Source: Verrucomicrobiota bacterium (GTDB lineage: Bacteria > Verrucomicrobiota > Verrucomicrobiia > Limisphaerales > JACRJZ01). From it: DNA of 64,000 nucleotides. Of the stretch, positions 29,801-36,800 are shown piece by piece; within the stretch, counting starts at the first letter, position 1; each line of letters begins with the position of its first letter. The notes under the pieces are model-generated. The model did not search any database and had not been told where the DNA came from. It saw nothing but the letters and a program-made list of their open reading frames with translations. The position numbers and the translations under genes are program-made. The stretch is taken from assembly GCA_016219875.1 (NCBI GenBank), contig JACRJZ010000138.1, positions 62,001 through 126,000 of the forward strand. The letters run 5' to 3'.

Positions 29801-32800
29801 ACCGCCGGCCGGGTCGAAGGTCGTGTCCAGCGCCCCGTCGGGCAGGAGCCGGGCCAGGCCGATGCGGGAGCGATTGTCGAAGCTGAAGAACCCGCCGCCG
29901 ATGTAAATGGACCGGTTGGTTTGGACGGCCACGGCGTACACCGGGCCGTCCGCGCTCAGTCCGGGATTGAAGCCAGCGTCGAGCGAGCCGTCGCCATTCA
30001 ACCGGGCGATGCCGCCAAAGAAGTTGGTGCCCACATAGAAGAAGTCGCCGCCGATGAGGATCTTCTCCGGGGCGCCGTCGTTGGCCGTCCAGGTGTTCAG
30101 TGCCCAGATCGTGCCGTCGGGCGTGCCGGGCACGACGAAGCTTTGATCGAGCGAGCCGTCGGGATTCAGGCGGGCGATGCCGTAGCGATCGACGTAGTTC
30201 ACCTGGTTGAAGTTGCCGGCGATGACGATCCTGCCATCGGCTTGCAGCGTCATGGCCCGCACCGGACCGTTGGCGCCGCCCAGCGGCAGGAAAGTCGGGT
30301 CGAGCTGGCCGTTGGGCAGCAGCCGGGCAATGCCGCTGCGCTCCGCCCCGTTGTAGGAAGTGAACCCGCCGCCGATCAAAATCTTCCCGGTGTTGGTTGG
30401 ACTCGAAGGATAGACAATCACTGACGACACCAAGCCGTCGGCGCCGGTGCCCGACTGGAAGGTCGTGTCCAGCGAGCCGTCGAAGTTGAGCCGGGCCACG
30501 CGATTGCGCGGCTGAGCGTTCACCGTGGTGAAGTCTCCCCCCAGGATGGTCTTGGCGGAGCCGCCGTCCATTTGAATGGCCACGGCGGCGACGATGTTGT
30601 TCGCGCCGGGCGTCAGGTTGAACTGCGGCACCGTTTCGGCGATGTCGTCCGGGTTCCATTCGCGATCCAGCGCGCCGGCGGACTGGTCGTCGTGAAGGAT
30701 CGTCACGTTGGCGATGGAGGCGTAAGGATTGACCGGTGGCTGACCGCCGAGTTGGCGGATTTCCATGATGATGTCTTCGTTGAACTCCACCTCCGTGTCG
30801 TTGGTAACATAGATAGTAAAGTTGGCGCGGCATTGGTTTTGGCCGAAACCCAGGGTGAAGTTCGTGGGCATGTAGTCCGCGAGGTTGGTGATGGTCGTGA
30901 GCGTGTCGAAGGGCGTGTAGGTGGAGTTCGGCCAGATGTACTCTCCCGTAAACCAAGGGTTGCCCGGCGGGGCCTGTGCATAGTCGGAGCCAGCCTGCAA
31001 CTGAAAGCCCGCAACGCGATTGAACAGGATCACCTGCACTTGGCACGCGCTTCCTGGCGTGATGATCACAGAGATGTTCATGGCATTGAGGCCGCCTGGA
31101 ATGCGCGGATCGCGGTTGTTCCCGTATTCATCCATGCGCCACCAGCGGCGCTCGAAGGCAAAGGACCTGGTGTAGCTCAGGTTGGTCAGGTTGATCCCGC
31201 TCGCCGCCGGCGTGCCGTGGTTGATCTCGTAAATGACCACCGGCGCCAGCGCCCCGCCTCCCAAGATCGGCCGGATCAGGCCGGGCCGTTGAGCGTCTTC
31301 TTGTGGGTCGGGCCGCGGGTTGCTCAGTTGGACGTAAAAAATCTTGTGCCCGTTCGAGATGAAGTCCGACCAGACCGGCACCACAAAGTTGGTGCTCATC
31401 TGGAAATCGTCGAAGACCAGCGTGCCGTTCGTCGGCGTGTAGTCGATATACGGCACGGCCGTGCCGCCGGGGACGGTCGCATAATCCACCAGCACCCGGC
31501 CCGTGTTGCCGTTGGTGCGCACCACGGTGATGAGCGCCCCCAACGCGCTCCGGTGCCACGGCGGAACTCCCGCATTGCCGCACGAGTAGGGAAACGTCTC
31601 ATTCTCCGTCACCTCGTAAGGCCAGATGTCCAGATACGAACTGAAGTTCAACTCGCCCGCCGGGCTGGGCGGCGGAATGGTCTCATCGTCCTGGATCGTC
31701 AGCACCGCGTTGCTCAACGAGCCGAGCGTCAGCGCGCCGGTCGCGTCGGTCAGGTGCAGGTTCACTGTCCGGTTGGAGTCCGTGAGGGCGTTGTCCAAGA
31801 TGATGATGTCGAAGTTGGTCGCGAACTGGCCCGCCTCGAAGTTCAAGACACCGTTGCGCGGCAAGTAATCGATGCCCTGGATGGCCGTGCCGTCGCTGGT
31901 GGAAAACGCCACCGAGCCGGCCGCGCCGCCGAAGTTATAAACCGCGATGCTGGCGAAACCCGGCGGTTGGCCCTCAATGACGGTGTAAAACGGCTGCGCG
32001 AACTGCGTCAGATCGCCCATGACCACGTGCCCCCACCACGTGCCCCACCGGTCCCAGCCGCCCAGCGGCGCAGCCGCGTATTCCTGGATCGTCCAAAAAT
32101 CCACATCGTTCACGGGATCGACCATGGACGCGCTGTAGTCGCCCCAGCGGTTCCTGAACCCGCCGTAAGTCTTGAAATACGGCGCTTCGCCCAGCTTCAG
32201 GATCGTTTCCTGACGCACCTCTCCAAGCGGGTCCAGACCGAACCGCACCGTGTAGCTGGCGCTGGCATACTGGTTCGTGGAGAACCGCGAGAACCCGATG
32301 AGCACATCATTCCGGGCGTTGACCGCGATGTTCGGAAACGCGTAAGACACGGGCGCCAGCGGGTCTTCCACCGCGCCGCGCTGCACGACCGCGCCGCTGG
32401 GCGATAGCTGCCACCACTGCACGGCCACGTGGCTGGGATTGAACGCCGGCAGGAACACATGGTGCGCCAGCCACAGGCTCCCGTTGCGCAGCACCACGTT
32501 CTGCACCCGGCAGTCGTTGGCGCTGATCCCGAACGGCGAGCCGCGCTGCGGCAGAAAACCCCCGAAAGGAAAACCGGTTTGAAAGCTGGGATCGCTCGAT
32601 CCCCAAACATTGGTCGAGTTGACGAACGCCGTCCCCACCGTGAGCAACTCCCCTCCGACCGGCCCCGTAATCGTGCTCAGCCGCAGCCGGCTGCTGACGC
32701 TGGTGAAGTTCGTGATCAGGTTGTCCACCTCCACGAGGTAGATCGTGTCCGAGGCCGTGTCGTGGGAAACCGACGGCACCATGGTAAAGCCGCGCCCGGA

Positions 32801-33811
32801 AGTCTCCGGCAAGAACGTGTAGTTGCCAAGCCCGTTGGCGTAAAGGTCGGCCTTGTTGAACACGTAAATGTATTCCCCGGCGTAGCCGCTGCCGAACACC
32901 GGAAACATGTTCGCCGTCACCACAATCCAATCCTTGTTGAAGCCCACGCTCGGGTAGTCCGCCCAAATGATGCCCGGCAAGTCCACCGGCACCCGCCACA
33001 TAAACCAGTTGCCCGTCGGATCATCCGTCTGCGATACCGCGATCAAGGTGCCCGAAGTGCCCAGCAGCGTGGCCCCGTCCGCCATCGCCACAAAAATCCA
33101 CCGGCCCCCTTGGGCATCGAAATAGACTTTGGGATCGAACGCATCGGGGAAGCCCGCCGATTGCCAGAAAGCGTTCAACGGCATCCGGCTGACCTCCCCG
33201 CCGAAGCGGTCCTGAACCCGGACTTCCGTGTTATGCACCACCATCAAGTGCCGCGGCCCCACGGCCCCCATCGTGTCCGGCGGGATGGAGGTGTTGTTGT
33301 CATCCAGCGCCTGGAAGCTCGCCGCCGGCGGTGGCGACGGCACCGGCAGCACCCGCGGCGACATCGGCGCATAAGGACCCGGCTCCGCGCGTGGCGCATT
33401 CGTGGCCGGCACGATACGGTCCAGCGGCATCGGCGAATGGACGGCCTTCGGCGCATTGCTCACGCCGAGGCTCAGCGGCTCGATCACCGGCACGCCATTG
33501 CTGTCCACGTAGTAAGTGCGCGGCACCGAAACCAAGTCCGCCGCGCTCCATAAGGGACCCGGCTGCAGTTTGGCCGCCCGTGTCGCCGCGGCCTTGAAGT
33601 TGACGAAGCCACGAATCGGGGCCGTTTCCTGCGTGCCAGTGATCCGCTGCTGGGCCGGAAGCGACTCCGTCATCACGGCCACGCCGGCCAACACCGCCAG
33701 CCAAGCGGCGAGGCTCCGGCGCGGCGCGCGGGAAATGGTCGATTGATATTCCACCGTGGCGACGGCGCGCGCTGAAGAGCGCAGCCGCCGCGGAGATGTG
33801 CTGTTCATCAT
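17846..33811 (-). CDS. Giant secreted protein 1: propeller-like head, Calx-beta and delta-60 tracts, embedded trypsin domain, P domain
   Basis: 5321 residues from ATG at 33811; the frame upstream runs through a repeat and is not credible. A signal-peptide-like segment (SLAAWLAVLAGVAVM) lies near residues 33-47. Order: propeller-like head about 60-600 (PPDTMGAVGPRHLMVVHNTE); Calx-beta 604-1040; delta-60 1047-1430; Calx-beta to 1980; delta-60 1988-2340; Calx-beta to 2807; delta-60 2814-3927. Calx-beta again follows to about 4837, then a proprotein-convertase P domain 4960-5124, DUF11 5131-5248, and a tail ending FFRLRWVP. A trypsin domain (3280-3519) sits inside one delta-60 unit: IVGG at 3280, His3328 (AAHC), Asp3375 and Ser3472 (GDSGGP). 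Calx-beta modules bind calcium. A role as a cell-surface or secreted protease-adhesin is inferred. Confidence 0.93.
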   Translation of the reverse strand: MMNSTSPRRLRSSARAVATVEYQSTISRAPRRSLAAWLAVLAGVAVMTESLPAQQRITGTQETAPIRGFVNFKAAATRAAKLQPGPLWSAADLVSVPRTYYVDSNGVPVIEPLSLGVSNAPKAVHSPMPLDRIVPATNAPRAEPGPYAPMSPRVLPVPSPPPAASFQALDDNNTSIPPDTMGAVGPRHLMVVHNTEVRVQDRFGGEVSRMPLNAFWQSAGFPDAFDPKVYFDAQGGRWIFVAMADGATLLGTSGTLIAVSQTDDPTGNWFMWRVPVDLPGIIWADYPSVGFNKDWIVVTANMFPVFGSGYAGEYIYVFNKADLYANGLGNYTFLPETSGRGFTMVPSVSHDTASDTIYLVEVDNLITNFTSVSSRLRLSTITGPVGGELLTVGTAFVNSTNVWGSSDPSFQTGFPFGGFLPQRGSPFGISANDCRVQNVVLRNGSLWLAHHVFLPAFNPSHVAVQWWQLSPSGAVVQRGAVEDPLAPVSYAFPNIAVNARNDVLIGFSRFSTNQYASASYTVRFGLDPLGEVRQETILKLGEAPYFKTYGGFRNRWGDYSASMVDPVNDVDFWTIQEYAAAPLGGWDRWGTWWGHVVMGDLTQFAQPFYTVIEGQPPGFASIAVYNFGGAAGSVAFSTSDGTAIQGIDYLPRNGVLNFEAGQFATNFDIIILDNALTDSNRTVNLHLTDATGALTLGSLSNAVLTIQDDETIPPPSPAGELNFSSYLDIWPYEVTENETFPYSCGNAGVPPWHRSALGALITVVRTNGNTGRVLVDYATVPGGTAVPYIDYTPTNGTLVFDDFQMSTNFVVPVWSDFISNGHKIFYVQLSNPRPDPQEDAQRPGLIRPILGGGALAPVVIYEINHGTPAASGINLTNLSYTRSFAFERRWWRMDEYGNNRDPRIPGGLNAMNISVIITPGSACQVQVILFNRVAGFQLQAGSDYAQAPPGNPWFTGEYIWPNSTYTPFDTLTTITNLADYMPTNFTLGFGQNQCRANFTIYVTNDTEVEFNEDIIMEIRQLGGQPPVNPYASIANVTILHDDQSAGALDREWNPDDIAETVPQFNLTPGANNIVAAVAIQMDGGSAKTILGGDFTTVNAQPRNRVARLNFDGSLDTTFQSGTGADGLVSSVIVYPSSPTNTGKILIGGGFTSYNGAERSGIARLLPNGQLDPTFLPLGGANGPVRAMTLQADGRIVIAGNFNQVNYVDRYGIARLNPDGSLDQSFVVPGTPDGTIWALNTWTANDGAPEKILIGGDFFYVGTNFFGGIARLNGDGSLDAGFNPGLSADGPVYAVAVQTNRSIYIGGGFFSFDNRSRIGLARLLPDGALDTTFDPAGGVDNPIYSIVVDTNQQPLIGGSFMMFNGTRRMGLARLRRDGALDTSFLDTAFNHFAGLPRKLSFDPPNYVASIALQPDGNVMIGGSFTNVGGNPSYSKLVPNHYTVFTRADKRPRYNIARLFGTTTPGPGNAEYALENFFADENSARAKLRLERTDGRLGTLMAEAGTFDRTATNLVDYVSTNLLAIWPQSFFQTNIDANAQDFGITITNFAPLGVGRTYPIYLEIPILDNQLRDGDRTLDLSFLRPDGNIVLGGEYIPLGGALGRSKANLTIGDNDFPAGTFTFATTAFVTNEDKGSALITVIRTNGSVGPVTVDYFTTTLTAPPVATPATLPDTGDYTTTRGTLFFASGQTNRTFTVPLRNDTAVEFDENIGLVLTNATGGARLPGSTPVSIATSTLTIIDNDFPFGRLNFALSGFTTNEKAPAATITVTRTGGDQRALTTQFRAVSGSAIPGLDWLTNGTSGTLSWNDGDAVPRSFTVPLLADGRADGARTVLLFLTNATVNATNDPRLFGIRSNATLTIIDDDKCGTYLFSQSFYQADENGGQVSISVLRRDGIAETNEIDWSIIPVDPLSPGMDYVAANGVLQFLPGEISKTFNIALLDDDQADGNKDLVLLLSNPKPTGCAQLGSPSTVTLTLVDNESFNTPAGSLDTTFNPSAKTDGPVYALALQPNGSLLLAGDFTEVNDISRNGVARLLPDGAFDASFDLGPGADAAIRAMTLQPDGRVLLGGLFTQIVGTNRSRIGRVYHDGTLDASFNPGSGADNPVYAITLQPDGRILVGGSFNKFNGITRPNLVRLTTNGTVDVTFSTGSGLDGTVFAIAMQDDGKILIGGEFTRVNGTNRFRIARLLPNGALDLSFDPAGGMNAAVRAILFQPDGRIVAGGSFTGVNGTPRNYLARLNQDGSLDTDFLSLAASPNNVGANDSVYALALQVDGKILAGGDFTAFNNVTRKRLTRLRSDGTTDPTINFGNGANSFIAALLLQPDRKIVLGGGFTTYDDQLRRFVARVYGGSIDGAGEVEYAAPEYTVSETETNVIVSVRRVGGTTGRVTADYFTGGTDDTAVPGFDYLPVNGTLEFIEGETRQIFSVPILPDTRVLEGDRFFAVHVTNFTGGAGPGPQPFSKVIIQDSEAIVGFTATYYSVNKNDIGGRALINVYRLGNTNTTVTVSYATVEGGTATPAVDYWPTAGQLVFLPGQTNLTFNVTIIRNDLLQGLRTVSLMLSNVQPALANQIGLANATLSIVDDKFSGGQISFLPAAYSVNEYEPYVTLTLVRTNGSSGVVSLRYSTYNITATAGIDYGATNNVALSFFDGETSKQIRIPIINDALQQPDHLFGVTIFNPQGAVLLGPATNGVVTIVDDDTQPYVKFAQTNYVVNEGQGNALITVIRGGAPTNAIAVSYRTLDGTAVAGRHYVTTSGLLSWAVGDDTPKTFEVPLLRDFRLGPVVFANLELLNPVDCAILVPNATMTILDADQPAGSVDPTFAGSYFANGPVLAVAYDVWAHLYAGGDFTQMHGLPQNRISRLTTNGVVDTSFAIGAGFNDTVNAVAPYGTNFVAVGGAFTNYDGRWAGRVALLQPNGAPVPTFSSTNGADGTVRALTWSAARTVLTFTNSAPPSAENDHTNVIQLSANQGVVSGAFTFTPPTVGDTNLPVVTNTFSILYGATTIYATNVVVWTNAVSGGFTNIVFGPGAATNLTVLVNVGLTNGSLWTYDGIILMGGLGDKLVIGGDFTTVNGVQRRGLARVNQDGSLDGTFNTGAGADDSVLAVAAYGTNQLIVGGRFTSFNGFAGRYVTRVNVNGAIDPFFQSGPGLGPDAPVHGVGVQADGSVIIVGEFITVAGVPRNHVARLRADGSIDLTFDPGLGANAVIRSVVVQADGMIVLAGDFTLFDGAAYTRIVRLTPSGAIDVTFNPGTGADDLIRAIAVGGDVTARSLAPLKMPNVGKIVGGTTTTIDNFPYQVAILFGAYNPGNLFNSQGCGGSILNDRWILCAAHCMLGEVPGNIAVAVGVTTLSQPQQGRVFAVDQIIVHPQYNPATMQNDMSLLHLTQPIQFGGPYVAAPVPLVTPADEAAGLIAPGVMATITGWGTTSFGGTSSDQLRVGAVPITATSLYGPGQITPDMIMAGFPQGGIDTCQGDSGGPLVVTNAAGLVKQAGVVSFGNDCALAGYPGVYARVSFFYDWIVSFAGPLPVPGGSGPILTVTGNKLAVGGDFTTFNGQSRPHVAVLDANGSVTGSYDPAAAANVAVNSVAVYTNAALPFLYGKVVAGGDFTSIVGVTQNRVARLNANGTIDTNFNIGFGPDQAVRSVVLQPDGRVIVAGDFTSFNGFPRNFVARLQDNGAVDGGFNVGIGPDNSVNALALQPNGRVLIGGSFNTVYGVARSGIARLTANGAIDTSFNPGSGANVGAVKALALQADGRVLVGGDFISVSSAPNSARVARLLATGAVDSSFASPLTAGSVSALAVQADGKILIGGSFRLASAGRTNVNLARLNADGSVDATFNTGAGANDYVSSLLLQPDGRVLVVGSFTLFNGQFHSRIVRLRADGSVDPTINFGLGANNFVSTETLQQFDGKILVGGAFTEFDTQPRLGIARLLNGANTDAGMIQFSAAAYSATEDAASAVLVVQRLGGLSGEVRVNYATQDGTAVSTGANADFTAASGTLVFAEGESVKAIVVPLRNNGVVNGPRSFTVQLATPTGGSILGFPVLATVNVVDDEAVIGFTSAQYTVLENGGAARITVRRVGGANQTVTLDCFTTTNGTAVPGIDYVPSIARLVFDPGVTVQTFFVPVLDTFTIEPPRTVLLVASNLTGPAILGIDNATLTITDEAKGAGVVTFTSGRYAAYENSGLAQITVKRTNGFTGTVSVHYSTTTGTATAGADFAATNGVVTFFDGETEKTFSVALFDDNLIEGRENVGLLLSVPTGGAVLGQANAALDILDDDGNGVFGFSQPVFDVIEGTPTAAINVLRDGGTNGTVSVLVRSLGGTATPNVDYGVVSNVLVFGPTVTTQTLQVPITDDTLIEALETVEFILSNPTGGATIGGPGVTNRAVLQIQDNDVGFSFTVTSYSISETNPIATVTVERRGATNVPAAVTASAGSGTAIVGLDFVGTNTVLNFLPGEFSKPFSVRILDDTLVEGDESVALSLLGAANLGPIPSAQLIILDNDSAVSFTNAVYTVTEPTLLIFPFFASNYPVTVVRYGDLSTQATVDYAASDGTGHVNTNYLASAGTIVFLPGESNTTFFVPLLDNLIAEGDVTVNLALLNPSGTQLGTQPTAVLVIQDNDRAIGFSATNYTVGSLSTNATITVVRKGSPLEAVSATFITMNGTASFPGDYSRVSNVVSWIAGDMAPKTVQVPVFDDGIVQGIKTVLLLLVNPSTNAYVDPGFAILNIVDNAGRLSFAASSSFATEGQDALVTLLRTGGSNGPVSVSYAATGGTATPGADFLNATGSVSFADGQTVQALVLPIVNDGDLEGLETLRLQLLSPQGGARLGSPDQTTLTIVDSNLGILQPAGTALIAETAPANGRIDPNETVTVQFGFRNVGAVNTVNLQAILLATNGVVMTNGAATQTQNYGTVVAGGPVASRPYTFRATGTNGGRVVATFVLKEGNFTNGVVSFLFSLGSSTVPFANANTIAIVDNAPASPYPSVLNVSGVNGTVSKLTVTLSGLTHPYVPDIDMVLVGPNGQNVMLMSDAGGFTSANNVNATFDDAAAVAVPFGSRITNGVYRPANYEVTDDPFPAPGPANPPPAYGSALSLFNGTDPNGDWKLFIVDDTGQDAGSIVSGWSLNISVGGTLIPVTDLSVQMAVAPNPVSPGGALTYTVAVTNHGPGSATGVFVTNFLPAEVIVGPATSTRGTVANVGGNVMVANVGSLAIDAGAVITIQATAPSTAALLTITATVVGGQADQFLANNTATAQTAVTMIPTAAISLTGGNALISWPANGGAYVLMGAPSLTGPWTDMPGSPVLAGGRYTMTLPAGAGTQFFRLRWVP

Positions 33812-33823
33812 AGTGTCGTCAGA

Positions 33824-33864
33824 ATTGCAGATTGCAGATTGCGGATTGCGGATTGCAGATTGCG
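33824..33864. repeat. Tandem ATTGCAG/ATTGCGG repeat before giant 1
   Basis: Units of ATTGCAG and ATTGCGG repeat about six times in the 70 bp between the giant 2 stop and the giant 1 start. On the minus strand the unit reads CAATCCG/CAATCTG. It leaves almost no room for a promoter, so giant 1 is probably expressed from the same transcript as giant 2. Confidence 0.8.
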
Positions 33865-33881
33865 ATGGGCCGAGGGCGTCC

Positions 33882-36800
33882 TCACGGCGCGCCCGACCGC
33901 ACGCGGTAGAAGCGATACGTGTAGCTGCCCGCGCCCGGATCAACGAGCGTGGTTTCCGGGCCGGTGGCGGTCTGGACGTCCACCACCGTCCACGAGCTTA
34001 AGTCGTCGCTGGCTTCGAGGTAGTAGGTCACGCCCGCGACGCTGCTGATGGTGAGAGTGGCCGAGCCTCCGGCCACGGTCACGATGCTGGTCACGCGCAA
34101 TGGCGGCACCGAGCCGACGATCCGCGCCACGCCGCGCCGCGGCACGCCGTTCACGCTCGTGAAATCACCACCAATCAGGACGGCGTCGCTGGGCAACACG
34201 GACAGGGTATAGACGGTGCTGTTCGGACCCGCGCCCACATCGAAGCTCAGATCAAGCGAGCCGTCCGAGTTCAGCCGGGCGAGGCGGTTGCGGTTGGTGC
34301 CGTTGTAACTCACAAAATCTCCTCCCAGGATGATCTCGCCGCCGGACTGGAGGCCGAGGGCAAAGACGGTCGCGTTCGGTCCCGCTCCGGAGCGGAAAGT
34401 GGAATCCATCGAGCCATCCGTGTTGAGGCGGATGAGGTGCTGGCGGTTCGTTCTGCCGCTCAGGACAAAGTCTCCGCCCACCAACACGTGACCGTCGGCC
34501 TGCACGGCTAGGGCATAGACGGTGCCGTTGGTGATCACGCTGGCGTAGAACGACGGATCCACCGCGCCCTCCGGCGTCAGCTTGACCACCCGGCCCGCCG
34601 CCGTGCCGGCCACCTGGCTGAACGCCCCGCTCAAGAACGCCCCGCCCTCCGGCAACACCACGACCCAATGCACCGGCGCGTTGGCGCCCGAGCCCGGGTT
34701 GAACGACGTATCCACGCTGGCGTTGGGCCGCAACTGCGTCACCCCCAGCGTTGGCGCCGTGAAATTGCCCCCCACCAGCACGCGCGCGTTGGTGCGCACC
34801 GCCACCACGTTGACCACGCCGTTGAAGCCCGGCACCTGCAGGAAATTCGGGTCCGGCAGCCCATTGGTCAGCAACCGCGCCACCCGGTTCACCGCCGAGC
34901 CGTTAAACGTCACAAACGCCCCTCCAATCATCGCCCGCCCATCCGACATCAAGCTCACGCTCGACACATAAGAATTCGGCCCCTGCCCCGCCAAATTCGT
35001 CACCGTCACGTAATTCGTGATAGCCGTCACCACAAACCCGTTCGTGATATAAGTCACCACCGCGTTCGTCACCACCACCGGCACCGGCGGCAAAAACGTG
35101 TTGTCCAGCGCCCCGTTCGTGCCCAACCGCACCACGAAATTGTGGTTCGTCCCGTTGAACATCGTGAAGGCTCCGCCCACCACCACGCGCCCCTGCCCAT
35201 CCGCCGCCAGCGACCGCACCAGACTATTCGCCCCCAACCCCGGATCAAACGTCCGATCCAGACTCCCCGCGCTGAAATCATCATCCACCACCCGCACCGT
35301 GGCCACGCTCTCCCCCGCGATCACGCCCCCGCCCGTCGCGTTCGTGATCGTCACCGTGAACGTCTCATCCCCCTCCACCGCCAGATCATTGGCCAACGCG
35401 ATCACGATGCTCTTGTTCGTCTCCCCCTCCGCGAACGTCAGCAACCCGTTCGTCGCCGCGTAATCCAGCCCCCCGAACGCCGTCCCATCCGTCGTGAAAA
35501 ACGACACCGACACCGACCCGGAGAACCCGTTCGTCCGCTGAATACTCAACACCACCTGCCCCTCCGCCTCCACCGCCTGGAACCGATTCGTCGCGAACAC
35601 CAACACCCCCGGCCCCAGATCATTATCCTGGATCACCAGCGACGCCACCCCCCGCCCCAGCGTGGCTGGCCCCGTCACATTCGTCAGCACCAACGAGATC
35701 GTCTCCGGCTGCTCGATCTCATTATCATCATTGATCGGCACATCGAAACTCTGCACCGTCACCCCCGGATTGAACACCAGCGTGCCCGCCACCGCGTTGA
35801 AATCCCCCGCCCCCGCGCTGTCATTCGTCCGCACCAACGCCGCGTAACCCACGCTCACCCGGTCAATGCTCCCCCCCGCCCGCACCACCTGGATGCGCGC
35901 GATCAAACTCCCCTCCGTCACCGTGTAAATCGGCTGCCCGAACCCGATCACCCCATCATTGTCCAGAATGGTGACCAGCGCCGACGCCGGCGCCCCCAAC
36001 CCGGCCCCCGTCGCGTTCTGGAGGTTCGCGCTGAAACTCCGGTTCCCATTCACCAGACTGTCGTTGTTCACCGCGATGGGGAAACTCTTGAACATCTCCG
36101 CCTCCCCAAAACTCAAATATGTCGAAACCCCCGCGTAATGCAGCGGCGACACCGCCGTCCCATCCGACGTTTTCAATTGCACACTGGCCGCGCCCGACGT
36201 GCCGCCCACCCGCAACACCGTCAACGCTACGTTCGTCCCCGCCTCGCTCACACTGAACGCCGGCGCGTTGAACTGGAAACTGCCCCCGCCCAAATTCTCC
36301 CCGCCCAGCAACCGCGCGATGGCCACCCGCGGCTGCCCGTTTACCTGCGTGAACGCGCCGCCGATGAGGAGAGTTGAGAGTTGAGGGTGGAGAGTTGAGG
36401 GGGCCACCACCACGGCGTTGACCGTGCGGTCTGCGCCGGTGCCAAAATTGATGGTCGCGTCCAACGTCCCGTCCGCATTGAGCCGCGTGAGCCGATTGCG
36501 CAATTGCCCGTTAAAGGCCACAAACGCCCCGCCCAACAGCACCTTGTCATCACTCTGCAACGCGATGGAACTCACGAAATCATCCGCCCCGAAGCCCGGA
36601 GCGAACGACGTGTCCAGCGCCCCGCTCGTGTGCAACCGCACCAACCGCCCGACGCTGGTCACACCATAACTGGTGAAGCTGCCACCCACCAGCACCCGCC
36701 CGCCCGAAGTCAGCGCCAGCGCATACACACTGCCGTTGAAGCCCGCGCCTGGATCGAACGCCGCATCCACGCTGCCGTTGGGCAGCAGCCGCGCGATCCG

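Noticed and set aside
33824..33864. CRISPR-like array
   Set aside because: The units are only 7 bp and contiguous, with no spacers and no cas genes in the window. It is a simple tandem repeat.
33812..33943. Earlier start for giant 1 at 33943
   Set aside because: The added 44 residues are coded by the giant 2 end and the ATTGCAG tandem repeat, and would displace the signal peptide from the N-terminus.
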